From Anaerolineae bacterium (GTDB lineage Bacteria; Chloroflexota; Anaerolineae; B4-G1; SLSP01), in assembly GCA_016927095.1 (NCBI GenBank), contig JAFGNI010000312.1:1-15097 (forward strand): a DNA stretch of 15,097 nt, read 5' to 3'. A program made the translations under genes and the position numbers. The notes under the pieces were generated by a model. The model was not told the DNA's origin and ran no database searches. It saw only the letters and a list, made by a program, of their open reading frames with translations. Positions 1-7,159 of the stretch are shown here, one piece after another (the stretch's first letter is position 1; each line of letters opens with the position of its first letter).

Positions 1-162
1 GTCTGGGAAGGTGTGGATGAGACCTCACCGTGTCCCGGTCTGCTCGCCATCGTCCTCGAACCGACAGAGGCGCCGGTGAGCACAGTGCGGATTGACCTCG
101 ATGAGTCCCGCACCGGCTCGTGGAATCAGATCGATGCTGTGGAGCTTATTGGGATTCCCTGA
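1..162 (+). CDS. C-terminal fragment of an unidentified protein with a possible discoidin-like end
   Basis: Frame 1 is open from the first base to a TGA at 160-162, giving 53 codons that continue out of the window on the left. The fragment ends with a hydrophobic/acidic stretch reading roughly VRIDLDES, then GSWNQIDAVELIGIP. The pattern of a beta strand, then W-N-x-I-D-A-V-E-L-x-G at the very C terminus, resembles the last strands of discoidin/F5-8-type-like jelly-roll domains seen in bacterial extracellular or kinase-associated proteins. That family assignment is from memory of the pattern and is tentative. The gene converges on the DprA-like gene at 200-1234, leaving 37 bp between the stops. 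Composition and residue usage look like real protein rather than chance reading; the competing frames over this stretch show nothing recognisable. Confidence 0.65.
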   Translation, partial: VWEGVDETSPCPGLLAIVLEPTEAPVSTVRIDLDESRTGSWNQIDAVELIGIP

Positions 163-199
163 AGCCGTGCGGATGGTGAGCCGGCGTCCCTTTCGATTG

Positions 200-1234
200 T
201 CAGTCGCTGTGGTCTGCCAAGCGTTTGCGCAATGCCTCGGGAATCTTACCGCCTTGGCTGAGCGTGTCGATGATCTCATCCAGAGATGGGGGTGGGCCCA
301 AGTCCTCCTCTGGGAGACCGTAGGCTGCGGTTCCGCTCTCCTGGTAGCTGCCGGCTGACCGGTCAGCGGTCGCCACAGCCGATCCCGGTCTGTCGGCTCC
401 GTCCGCAGTTTCCCCTAGGGATAAGCCGGGCCCGATCCAGGCCAGCGCGCCGGCTGGTGCCTCCACCAGATGAACGTTCGGCGGCACCGGTGTCTCAGGT
501 GGCGTGCTAGAGACGGCCAAGGCCGGTGTCCCAGCCAGCCCCACGACGTTGTTAGGGCGTCTCGCGCCAGCGCCCGACAGGATCATCCGGTCGGCGGCTG
601 CGGCTGCGACTTGCTGGAGGACAACCGTGAGGGCTGGGCGGCAGATGGTCTTCGGTGGCAGGGGGCTGACGACGAGCAACCTGTCCTCTTCCATCAAGCG
701 CAGCTCCAACCGCGAGGCCTCTCTGGCCTCGAGCCCCGCTTCCGCAAAGAGCACGGTCTCGCCTTGTCCATAGGCAAGCTCCTCGAGCAGGAGCTCCGAC
801 TGGGGGGATCCTTCATAGACTGCAAAGAGGAGATCCTCCCCGATCAAGAGGTTGATGATCTCGCGTAGACGCTCCCTGTCATCCAACTCAAGCGGGGCCG
901 GCGCGAGATAGACAATCGCCCGCATCAGCAGGGTTGGGTCGCCCTGGTAGAAGAGGAGTGCCGGGCGTAGTCGGATCGGGAGCCTACTGAGCCCTACCGG
1001 ATAGAGACGATCATCCCACGGTAGCGCGTCGACGACAGGCGGCAGTCCTGGCGGGGAGAGCTGGCGGGCCTCGGATGGTGTCAGTCCTAAGAAGGCTGCA
1101 TCCATGGGCGCGCGCTCCAAAGCGGCTGCGAGTGACCAGGATCGTGATTGCCAGGCGGACAGCAGCTCCTTGGCTCGCTGTGTTCCCAAGCCACTTTCGA
1201 AGAGGAACCAGGCCCAGAGTCCGGCTTCGTTCAC
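200..1234 (-). CDS. divergent DprA/SMF-like DNA-processing protein
   Basis: 344 aa with a GTG start at 1232-1234, directly after the dtd stop and preceded by a GAGGA ribosome-binding site. The N-terminal 70 residues look like the helical DprA N-terminal region. Residues 78-103 match the DprA signature LYPxxLxxLPxxxxPALLFYxGDPxLL. A Rossmann-like middle part follows (about 104-235), with a late segment (about 200-222) like the region of SMF proteins before their C-terminal tail. The SGxAxGID-type motif of true DprA is not visible, so this is a degenerate paralogue rather than a standard DprA. Residues about 270-320 are Gly/Pro/Ala-rich and probably a linker, followed by a short helical tail with PSLDEIIDTLSQGGKIPEALRKRL. 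DprA loads RecA onto incoming single-stranded DNA in transformation; whether this protein binds DNA is unknown. It is likely cotranscribed with dtd. Confidence 0.7.
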   Translation of the reverse strand: MNEAGLWAWFLFESGLGTQRAKELLSAWQSRSWSLAAALERAPMDAAFLGLTPSEARQLSPPGLPPVVDALPWDDRLYPVGLSRLPIRLRPALLFYQGDPTLLMRAIVYLAPAPLELDDRERLREIINLLIGEDLLFAVYEGSPQSELLLEELAYGQGETVLFAEAGLEAREASRLELRLMEEDRLLVVSPLPPKTICRPALTVVLQQVAAAAADRMILSGAGARRPNNVVGLAGTPALAVSSTPPETPVPPNVHLVEAPAGALAWIGPGLSLGETADGADRPGSAVATADRSAGSYQESGTAAYGLPEEDLGPPPSLDEIIDTLSQGGKIPEALRKRLADHSD

Positions 1235-1687
1235 CTAGTCCTCGCTTGGGGTCTTCTCGAGCAGAATGGTCACGGGGCCATCGTTGACCAGAGCGACCTG
1301 CATGTGGGCGCCGAAGATGCCGGTCTGGACCGGCACACGTTCACCGGCAACCGCAGCGGCGAATCTCTCAACGAGGGGTTCAGCGACCCCGGGCGCAGCG
1401 GCAGGTACGAACGAGGGCCGGAAGCCCTTGCGCGTGTTGGCGATCAGGGTGAATTGCGACACGACAAGAACCTCGCCGCCCGTTGTCTTGACGGAGAGGT
1501 TCATGCGCTCTTCGGCATCGGAGAAGATCCTGAGGTTGGCGACCTTATGCGCCAGCCAAAGGGCCTCGGCCTCCGTATCACCCTCCGCCACACCCAGTAG
1601 GACCAGCAGTCCCGGCCCAATGGCGCCGACGACCTCGCTGTTTACAGCTACGGATGCTTCTGAGACGCGTTGTACAACCGCTCGCAT
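1235..1687 (-). CDS. dtd: D-aminoacyl-tRNA deacylase
   Basis: 150 aa, the usual length for the DTD family. This cytosolic homodimer hydrolyses D-amino acids, and also glycine mischarged on tRNA-Ala, from tRNA, protecting translation from wrong chirality. Family landmarks are all present: the MRAVVQRV start, the SQFTL active-site motif at 77-81 and NDGPVT at 135-140, whose Gly137-Pro138 corresponds to the cross-subunit cis-Gly-Pro that excludes L-amino acids. The ATG start has a clear GGGAGG site eight bases upstream. Its TAG stop (1235-1237) directly abuts the GTG start of the DprA-like gene, so the two are probably cotranscribed. About 106 bp separate it from acpS upstream; I saw no convincing promoter there, so it may belong to the same long transcript. 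Confidence 0.97.
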   Translation of the reverse strand: MRAVVQRVSEASVAVNSEVVGAIGPGLLVLLGVAEGDTEAEALWLAHKVANLRIFSDAEERMNLSVKTTGGEVLVVSQFTLIANTRKGFRPSFVPAAAPGVAEPLVERFAAAVAGERVPVQTGIFGAHMQVALVNDGPVTILLEKTPSED

Positions 1688-1793
1688 AGGATTGGCCTCC
1701 CTGGAAATCGAGAAAGCGATAGAGCAAATCAGCGAATGGGCGAGTGAGCGACCGAGGATATGCGCAAGGCCCGGATCGCACTCAGTCGCCGGG

Positions 1794-2180
1794 TCAGCTG
1801 CCTAGCGCCACGACGAAGGCGATGGCGAGACCGCCATCGTGGCTCAGGCTTACCGACCAGGTATGCAGGCTCTGTGTCTCCGCCAGAGATCTTGCCCGAC
1901 CGTGGAGGATGAGGTAGGGACGCCCGCTGCGCTCATTCAGTGTCTCAACCTCGTGCCAGGTGATACCAGCCGGGGAGAGCACTCTCACGCCAACCCCCAG
2001 GGCCTTAGAGACAGCCTCCTTTGCGGCAAAGCGCGCGGCTAGCTCGGCAGGACGCCCCCGACTGAACCGGATCTCGTCCGGGGTGTAGACGCGTTGCAGG
2101 AACCGGTCTCCGTACCGCTCTAGCAGCCGCGTGATGCGCGGGATCTCTACCAAGTCGACGCCGGTTGCCAACGCGCTCAT
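1794..2180 (-). CDS. acpS: holo-[acyl-carrier-protein] synthase
   Basis: 128 aa, normal length for AcpS. It transfers the 4'-phosphopantetheine arm from coenzyme A to a serine on acyl carrier protein, switching on fatty acid synthesis. The two magnesium-binding signatures are visible: GVDLVEI (Asp9) and [12 protein letters not shown] (Lys54, Glu55). The ATG at 2178-2180 overlaps the TGA of the upstream M16 gene (2177-2179) as an ATGA junction, and a GGAGG lies seven bases upstream within that gene, so translation is probably coupled. Placement of acpS behind two M16 peptidases suggests only a shared transcript, not a shared pathway. Confidence 0.96.
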   Translation of the reverse strand: MSALATGVDLVEIPRITRLLERYGDRFLQRVYTPDEIRFSRGRPAELAARFAAKEAVSKALGVGVRVLSPAGITWHEVETLNERSGRPYLILHGRARSLAETQSLHTWSVSLSHDGGLAIAFVVALGS

Positions 2181-3484
2181 TCTGCGGCCTCCAGTGCCGG
2201 CCCGGCAACCGCCAAGGCGTAGTGCTCGAGGTCAATCCAGCGGCAGACAGCGTCGCGAATCTGGTCCGCTGTTACGGCTTGAATCATCGCCGGGTACTGT
2301 CGCAGGTAGTCGAGACCCAACTGGTAGCGTTCGATGTTGATCAGTGACCTTGCCACGCCCTCATTGGTCTCTAGAAAGAGCGGCAGGCTTCCGGTCAGGT
2401 AGGATTTACTGTCGTTGAGCTCCTCCTCTGGAATCGGGACGTCGCACAGCGTGCGGAGTTCGTCCAAGATCAGCTCTGCTCCTTGCGAGACTGTGGCGGG
2501 ATCGAAGCCGCCCACAATGCGCCACGGTCCAGGCCCACTGCCGCCCTCGAGTTTGCTGTAGACGTAGTAGGCTAGACCGTTCTGCTCTCTGACGCGTTGG
2601 CCGAGGCGCCCGTACATACCGAAGACACCCAAGACCGTGTTTGCGACGAAACAGGGGACGAAATCCTTATCCTTGCGCGAAGGACCGGGCCAGCCCAGCA
2701 CGAGATTGCTCTGCGTTTTGTCATCGATCGTGATCTGAGCTTCCCTTCTTTCCGCAAGGGCGGGTACGTTCACAAGGGGGTGACGCCGGGGCTGGTCGCC
2801 ATCCCAATCTCCGAAGCTCTTTTGCACGCCTTCGACCGCTCTCTCAGCTTCAATACCCCCCACGACCACGACGACCATCCCTTGAGGACTGAAATAAGCG
2901 TCGTGGAACCCGGTCAGATCCTCGCGGGAGATGGTGTCAATGGTCTCCTGATAGCCCATCAGGCTCCAGTGATAGGGGTGGGCAGGGGGATAGGCCAACT
3001 CATAGAAACGCAGCCGCGCCATGCGCCGGGTGTCGTGAGTCCGCTCCATGAGATCGGTGATGATCTCCGCGCGGACCTTCTCGACCTGACGAGCGTCGAA
3101 GGTCGGGGAGCGTAGAACATCGGCGAGGATGTCCAGCAGGTTGGGAAACGTGCTGGACAAACCCTTGGCACCAAAGGAAGAGATGTGGGATCCTGTCGCT
3201 AAGCCGAAGCCGGCGCCGACCGACTCGACCTCCTCGTAGAGCTCGACGAAGGTGCGCCGTGCCGTCCCGCGTTGCATCACGTCAGCCGTGAACCCGGCGA
3301 GCCCGAAGAGGCCTTCCGGCTCATCCTGCGCGCCGACCTCTAGGTAGCCTTGTACGACGACGGCTGGGCTGGCGAAGTTCTCCCTCACCAGGACGGTGAT
3401 CCCGTTGTCGAGGACGGTCCGGTGGACATCATCGGGGCCGGGGAGGGTGCCGAGGTCAATCTGGCGAGCGCTCTGGACCGGCAT
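2177..3484 (-). CDS. M16 family peptidase-like subunit lacking the zinc motif
   Basis: 435 aa. It has the full M16 two-domain layout: the N-terminal VLDNGITVLV strand, the GYLEVGAQDEPEGLFGLAG segment that aligns with the active-site helix, and a C-terminal half containing the NGLAYYVYS segment typical of the family. At the place where active members have HxxEH, residues 64-68 read GFTAD, so no zinc site can form. Such catalytically dead members pair with an active M16 partner, as in mitochondrial processing peptidase alpha/beta and the bacterial M16B heterodimers. The active partner is immediately upstream (3488-4765), only three bases away. No signal peptide is evident, so the complex is probably cytoplasmic. 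The ATG at 3482-3484 has an AAGGA ten bases upstream. Confidence 0.93.
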   Translation of the reverse strand: MPVQSARQIDLGTLPGPDDVHRTVLDNGITVLVRENFASPAVVVQGYLEVGAQDEPEGLFGLAGFTADVMQRGTARRTFVELYEEVESVGAGFGLATGSHISSFGAKGLSSTFPNLLDILADVLRSPTFDARQVEKVRAEIITDLMERTHDTRRMARLRFYELAYPPAHPYHWSLMGYQETIDTISREDLTGFHDAYFSPQGMVVVVVGGIEAERAVEGVQKSFGDWDGDQPRRHPLVNVPALAERREAQITIDDKTQSNLVLGWPGPSRKDKDFVPCFVANTVLGVFGMYGRLGQRVREQNGLAYYVYSKLEGGSGPGPWRIVGGFDPATVSQGAELILDELRTLCDVPIPEEELNDSKSYLTGSLPLFLETNEGVARSLINIERYQLGLDYLRQYPAMIQAVTADQIRDAVCRWIDLEHYALAVAGPALEAAE

Positions 3485-3487
3485 CTG

Positions 3488-4765
3488 CTAGTCGTCCTTG
3501 TTCCGACCTACATACCATCCCGTGGTCCGGTTTCCCGGCACGAGATAGGTCTGGGCAACCCTTTGGACGTCCCCGGCAGTTACAGCCTGCAGACCGTCCA
3601 GGTAGGTCTCCAGCCAGGTATGGTCGGCGAAGATGCGCGAGAAGCCATGCCAGAAGGCTTGGTTGGAGATGCTTTCGCTGGAATAGGCGAAGAGGGCTTG
3701 GGCCTGGCGCTGGGCCTTCGCCAGTTCTGCTTCCGACACTGGGGAGTCACGCAACTGCGCAATCTCCGCCTCCATGTGGGTGCTCACCGCTTCGAGTGTG
3801 CTGTTGGGCCAGACGGTAGCGGTCAACCGGTAGAGCCCAGGGTCAATGGTCGGCATCAGGCTGCCGGCGACGTCCACAGCGTGTTCGGCCTCCACCAACG
3901 CTCCGTACAGGCGGCTTGTGTAGTTGGTGATCTGCCCCCGGCCCACGAGAAAGCCCGACGCGCCGGACAGAATGGCATTCAGCACGGTGAGCGCGTGGAA
4001 GTCAGGATGGTCTGCAGGCGGTGCATGGTAAACCAGCTCGACGTAGTCGGTCTTGCCTGCTCCTTCCACGACTACCCGTCGTTCGCCCCGTTGCGCCGGC
4101 TCGACAGCCCGGCTTTCCGGCGGGTCAGCACGTCTGCCGATGGATCCGAAGGCATGGGCAACAGCGTCGACCGTCGCCTGGGGATCGATGTCACCCGCGA
4201 TGGTCAACAGGGCGTTGTTCGGTGCGTAGTAGGTCTGAACGTAGTGCTCCAGGTCGTCCCGCGTGATCGCCTGGAGATCGCAGAGGTGACCGATGGTCCC
4301 GTGCCCATAGGGGTGCACGCGGTAGGCGGCAGCTGTCACTTCTTCACTGAGGAGGAAGAGCGGCGAGTTCTCGTTGCCCTGGCGTTCGCTCACAATGATG
4401 GGTCGCTCAGCGTCCACCTCTTCCTGGGTGAACCGCGTACGTTGCATTCGATCCGACTCGATGTCGAGGGCCAGATCCAGCCGGTCGGCAGGCAGCGACT
4501 CATAGAAGGCGGTGAAATCCAGCCACGTCATGCCGTTGTAGACGCCGCCTTCCCGCGAGATCGCTTGGTCAGCCACGCCGTTAGGCCAGCGCTCCGTGCC
4601 CTTGAAGAGCATGTGCTCAACCCAGTGCGAGATCCCGGTGATGCCTGGGTGTTCATTTCGCACGCCCGCGCGGCACCAGATCCAACAACTGACCACAGGC
4701 GCTGTGTGAGCGGGCTGTACGACGACCCGCAAGCCATTGTCCAGTGTAGTTTCTAGGAATGCCAC
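3488..4765 (-). CDS. M16 family zinc metallopeptidase (active subunit)
   Basis: About 425 aa from the GTG at 4763-4765 chosen here. The inverted zinc motif HWVEH is present at residues 47-51 (GISHWVEHMLFKGT), with the third ligand Glu127 in VSERQGNE, 75 residues after the motif, matching the HxxEHx(74-76)E rule of the family. These enzymes degrade or process peptides inside a clamshell of two M16 units. It likely forms a heterodimer with the inactive homologue encoded next. The start is uncertain: the frame is open further, to a GTG at 4840 and a TTG at 4846, which would overlap ugd by 56-62 bp. No clear ribosome-binding site precedes any of them. I prefer 4765 because the protein then begins MAFLETTLDNGLRV as family members do, leaving a 19-bp gap after ugd. 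Confidence 0.93.
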   Translation of the reverse strand: MAFLETTLDNGLRVVVQPAHTAPVVSCWIWCRAGVRNEHPGITGISHWVEHMLFKGTERWPNGVADQAISREGGVYNGMTWLDFTAFYESLPADRLDLALDIESDRMQRTRFTQEEVDAERPIIVSERQGNENSPLFLLSEEVTAAAYRVHPYGHGTIGHLCDLQAITRDDLEHYVQTYYAPNNALLTIAGDIDPQATVDAVAHAFGSIGRRADPPESRAVEPAQRGERRVVVEGAGKTDYVELVYHAPPADHPDFHALTVLNAILSGASGFLVGRGQITNYTSRLYGALVEAEHAVDVAGSLMPTIDPGLYRLTATVWPNSTLEAVSTHMEAEIAQLRDSPVSEAELAKAQRQAQALFAYSSESISNQAFWHGFSRIFADHTWLETYLDGLQAVTAGDVQRVAQTYLVPGNRTTGWYVGRNKDD

Positions 4766-4784
4766 AGCAGCCGCCGGCGCCGAT

Positions 4785-6131
4785 CTAGAGGATTTCCGCT
4801 CGATCGCGAGGGTGTTTGCATCCTTGGCCTCCGTAGCCACGACCAATGCCCGTGTACTCGAAACCGAGTTCCTGGGCTTTGACCGGATCGTAGATGTTCC
4901 GACCGTCGACCAAGAGGGGGTAGTGCATCAGCCGGGTGATGCGTTCCAGATCCAGGTTCTTGAACTCGTTCCACTCGGTAACCAGGATCAGGGCGTCGGC
5001 ACCTTCGGCGACCTCATAGGCGTTTTCCATCATCTCGACATCGTCGAGAATCGCAACGGCGTTGTCCATAGCCACAGGATCGTAGGCGCGTACCAGCGCC
5101 CCTTTGCGTTGTAGGTTGCGGATGATGTCCACCGAAGGCGCATCCCGCATGTCGTCGGTGTTTGGCTTGAACGAGAGGCCCAGGACGCCGACCGTCTTGC
5201 CGCGCAGGTCACGGCCCAGGAACTTCTCCACTTTGCGCAGCGGTGCATAGCGCTGGTCGCGGTTGATGTCCATCACAGCGTGCAATAGGTGCGGGTGGCG
5301 GCCTTCCACCTCTGCCATTGAGGCGAGGGCCTTGACATCCTTCGGGAAACACGAACCACCCCAGCCGAGGCCGGCATCGAGGAAAGAGGGACCAATCCGC
5401 TTGTCGAGACCCATACCGTAGGCGACCTCCTTCACGTCGGCACCGAGGGCCTCGCAGATGTTGGCGATCTCATTGATGAACGAGATCTTCGCTGCCAGGA
5501 AGGCGTTCGATGCATACTTTACCATCTCCGCGGTGCGCAGATCGGTGATCATCAGCGTCGTGCGAAGGGGAAGATGCAGTTGGGCCACTTTTTCGGCAGC
5601 ATCGCGGTTGGTCGAGCCGAGGATCACCCGGTCCGGGTTCATGAAGTCACTGATGGCCGATCCTTCGCGCAAGAACTCGGGACAGGAGACCACGTCGAAG
5701 TCTGGGACGTCCGGGCGGCGACTGCGGATGATGTCTGCCACCCAGTCACCCGTCCCAACAGGGACAGTGGATTTGTTAATGATGATCATGTAGTGATCCA
5801 TCACATCGGCGATCGACTCAGCCGCCATCCGCACATAGCGAAGGTCCGCCTGACCGTCGACGTCAGAAGGCGTGCCGACGGCGATAAAGGCGAAATCTGC
5901 ATCGGCTAGGGCTTCCTCATACGAGGTCGTGTACTTGAGCCGGTTGGCCCGGACGTTCCGGCGGACGAGCTCCTCAAGGCCAGGCTCGAAAATGGGCATG
6001 ATGCCCTGGTTGAGATTCTTGATGCGCTGCTCGTTGATATCGACGCAGGTGACTTTGTTGCCCAGGTCGGCAAACGATGCGCCGCTGACCATGCCTACAT
6101 AGCCTACGCCGATCATCGCAATGTTCTTCAT
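4785..6131 (-). CDS. ugd: UDP-glucose 6-dehydrogenase
   Basis: 448 aa. It oxidises UDP-glucose to UDP-glucuronate with two NAD+ in the cytosol, supplying precursors for acidic surface polysaccharides. Residues 1-13 ([13 protein letters not shown]) form the NAD-binding GxGxxG fold; STVPVGT (121-127) and [12 protein letters not shown] (149-160) are family signatures; the catalytic nucleophile is Cys261 in [26 protein letters not shown] (318-333) starts the C-terminal UDP-binding domain. The frame extends 47 codons further upstream, but the ATG at 6129-6131 is correct: AAGGAG lies nine bases before it and the NAD fold begins at once. The homologous GDP-mannose dehydrogenase is less likely given the FKPNTDD motif and overall spacing. 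A promoter at 6280-6288 would give a leader of about 140 bases. The M16 genes follow closely. Confidence 0.95.
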   Translation of the reverse strand: MKNIAMIGVGYVGMVSGASFADLGNKVTCVDINEQRIKNLNQGIMPIFEPGLEELVRRNVRANRLKYTTSYEEALADADFAFIAVGTPSDVDGQADLRYVRMAAESIADVMDHYMIIINKSTVPVGTGDWVADIIRSRRPDVPDFDVVSCPEFLREGSAISDFMNPDRVILGSTNRDAAEKVAQLHLPLRTTLMITDLRTAEMVKYASNAFLAAKISFINEIANICEALGADVKEVAYGMGLDKRIGPSFLDAGLGWGGSCFPKDVKALASMAEVEGRHPHLLHAVMDINRDQRYAPLRKVEKFLGRDLRGKTVGVLGLSFKPNTDDMRDAPSVDIIRNLQRKGALVRAYDPVAMDNAVAILDDVEMMENAYEVAEGADALILVTEWNEFKNLDLERITRLMHYPLLVDGRNIYDPVKAQELGFEYTGIGRGYGGQGCKHPRDRAEIL

Positions 6132-6279
6132 CGGTTCGTGCTCCTTATCGGTGGGTGCGTCTGTCATCTCTGGACGTGTGGGTCGGGCCGGCCTGGACAG
6201 ACTCTGTGATCGATGGTCTGCACTCGGGCGACCCGCACAGGATTCGGCACCGCGGGCCACCGCTTGTACCATCTTGGCG

Positions 6280-6288
6280 ATGATACCA
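6280..6288 (-). promoter_or_regulatory. extended -10 promoter for ugd
   Basis: On the minus strand the sequence reads TGG-TATCAT, an extended -10 element (TGn followed by a hexamer differing from TATAAT at one base). A weak -35-like TGGAAA lies 16 bases upstream. The predicted transcription start, near 6273, leaves a leader of about 140 bases before the ugd ATG. The element is inferred from sequence only. Confidence 0.45.
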
Positions 6289-6331
6289 CAGATGGCATGG
6301 CTTTCCAGTCTCTGGACGTAGGATGGCCTGA

Positions 6332-6340
6332 TGCTATGAT
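6332..6340 (+). promoter_or_regulatory. extended -10 promoter giving a leaderless mRNA
   Basis: TGC-TATGAT lies so that its last base is six bases before the A of the ATG at 6347, the normal distance from a -10 element to the first transcribed base. No ribosome-binding sequence is visible before that ATG. Together this predicts that transcription starts on the start codon itself. The -35 region is poor, which the extended -10 would compensate. Confidence 0.55.
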
Positions 6341-6346
6341 AGCCCT

Positions 6347-7159
6347 ATGATCGAGACAGATACTCTCTCTGAGCTGGTCCAAGAACTGGCGACTGCGATC
6401 GTGGTGGGAAGCGGGCGTATGCAGGATGTGCTTCGCCGGTGCCACGTCGCAGGCCTTACGATTGATGCGCTTCGCCCGGCGCTCCTGGTTGCCGAACGGG
6501 AGATCATCGCGCGGAGCGCCGGACGACGTCCCGACGGGGTGACGAAGGGCGTTGCCGATCGCCTGGCGGCAGCGCTGGGCGAGATCGACGCCCTCTGGCC
6601 CGCGGACGGTGGTGCAACAGCATCCAGTCCGGGCACGATTGCAGTTGCCGGTCTGCCTGGCGAGGGTCACAGCGTAGGACGGCAGCTCTGGCGTCTGCTG
6701 CTGGCTGCCGAGGGCTATACCGTTCGCGATCTGGGTCTCCGGGCCCCTCCCATCGTCGCGCGGGAGGCTGCAGCGCTCAAGCCCGATGCCCTGGCGCTCA
6801 ACCTCTTCGACGCTCGTGGTCGCGGATCCCTGCAATCATTGGTCGCGGGTCTCTTGCGGTGGGGGGCTAAGCTGCCCCTGATGCTCGGGGGACCCGGCGT
6901 CGACGAGGCGTTCGCCCAGGGGCTGGCGATAGCGGAGAGCACCGGCCCCTATTGGGGTGGCGTCTACTACTGCTCGGATGGGGAGGAGATGCTGCAGGTT
7001 CTGGAGCAAGTGGTGCTCTTCGAACCGCCCCCACAGGCACACAGCCACGAGCACGGTGTCCCTTCTCCTGCCGAGGACGCGTGCGACAGCTGCGGTGGCT
7101 GTCCTCTGGCTGGCGCGTGTAACCCTCCCATCTCAGAGGATGGCGATGGCAGAGTCTAG
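6347..7159 (+). CDS. B12-binding-domain protein with His/Cys-rich C-terminal tail
   Basis: 270 aa. Residues 1-85 look like the helical module that precedes cobalamin-binding domains in corrinoid proteins. Residues 97-225 fit the Rossmann-like B12 domain: GLPGEGHSVGRQLW (102-115) corresponds to the GDxHDIGKN motif, with His108 as possible lower cobalt ligand but Glu106 in place of the usual Asp. EGYTVRDLGLRAPP (122-135) matches the following strand and LMLGGPGV (178-185) the nucleotide-loop GG. The middle Ser motif is replaced by ALNLF, so cofactor binding is plausible but unproven. The tail has HSHEH (232-236) and Cys246, 249, 252 and 258 (CxxCxxCx5C), suggestive of a zinc or iron-sulfur site. 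No HTH is visible, so it does not look like a CarH/MerR regulator. Its end overlaps the amidohydrolase start by 14 bp. The substrate is unknown. Confidence 0.82.
   Translation: MIETDTLSELVQELATAIVVGSGRMQDVLRRCHVAGLTIDALRPALLVAEREIIARSAGRRPDGVTKGVADRLAAALGEIDALWPADGGATASSPGTIAVAGLPGEGHSVGRQLWRLLLAAEGYTVRDLGLRAPPIVAREAAALKPDALALNLFDARGRGSLQSLVAGLLRWGAKLPLMLGGPGVDEAFAQGLAIAESTGPYWGGVYYCSDGEEMLQVLEQVVLFEPPPQAHSHEHGVPSPAEDACDSCGGCPLAGACNPPISEDGDGRV

Noticed and set aside
200..1234. DprA/SLOG-like protein as part of an anti-phage system
   Set aside because: The neighbours are dtd and acpS, both housekeeping genes, and no nuclease, TIR or other effector is nearby.
3350..4756. A long plus-strand open frame (468 codons) opposite the M16 genes
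   Set aside because: It is antisense to two well-recognised peptidase genes and shows no family motif; long antisense frames are common in GC-rich DNA.
6132..6272. A 47-residue N-terminal extension of UDP-glucose dehydrogenase
   Set aside because: The NAD-binding fold begins exactly at the ATG at 6131, which has a good ribosome-binding site; the extension has low-complexity Arg/Pro-rich composition.
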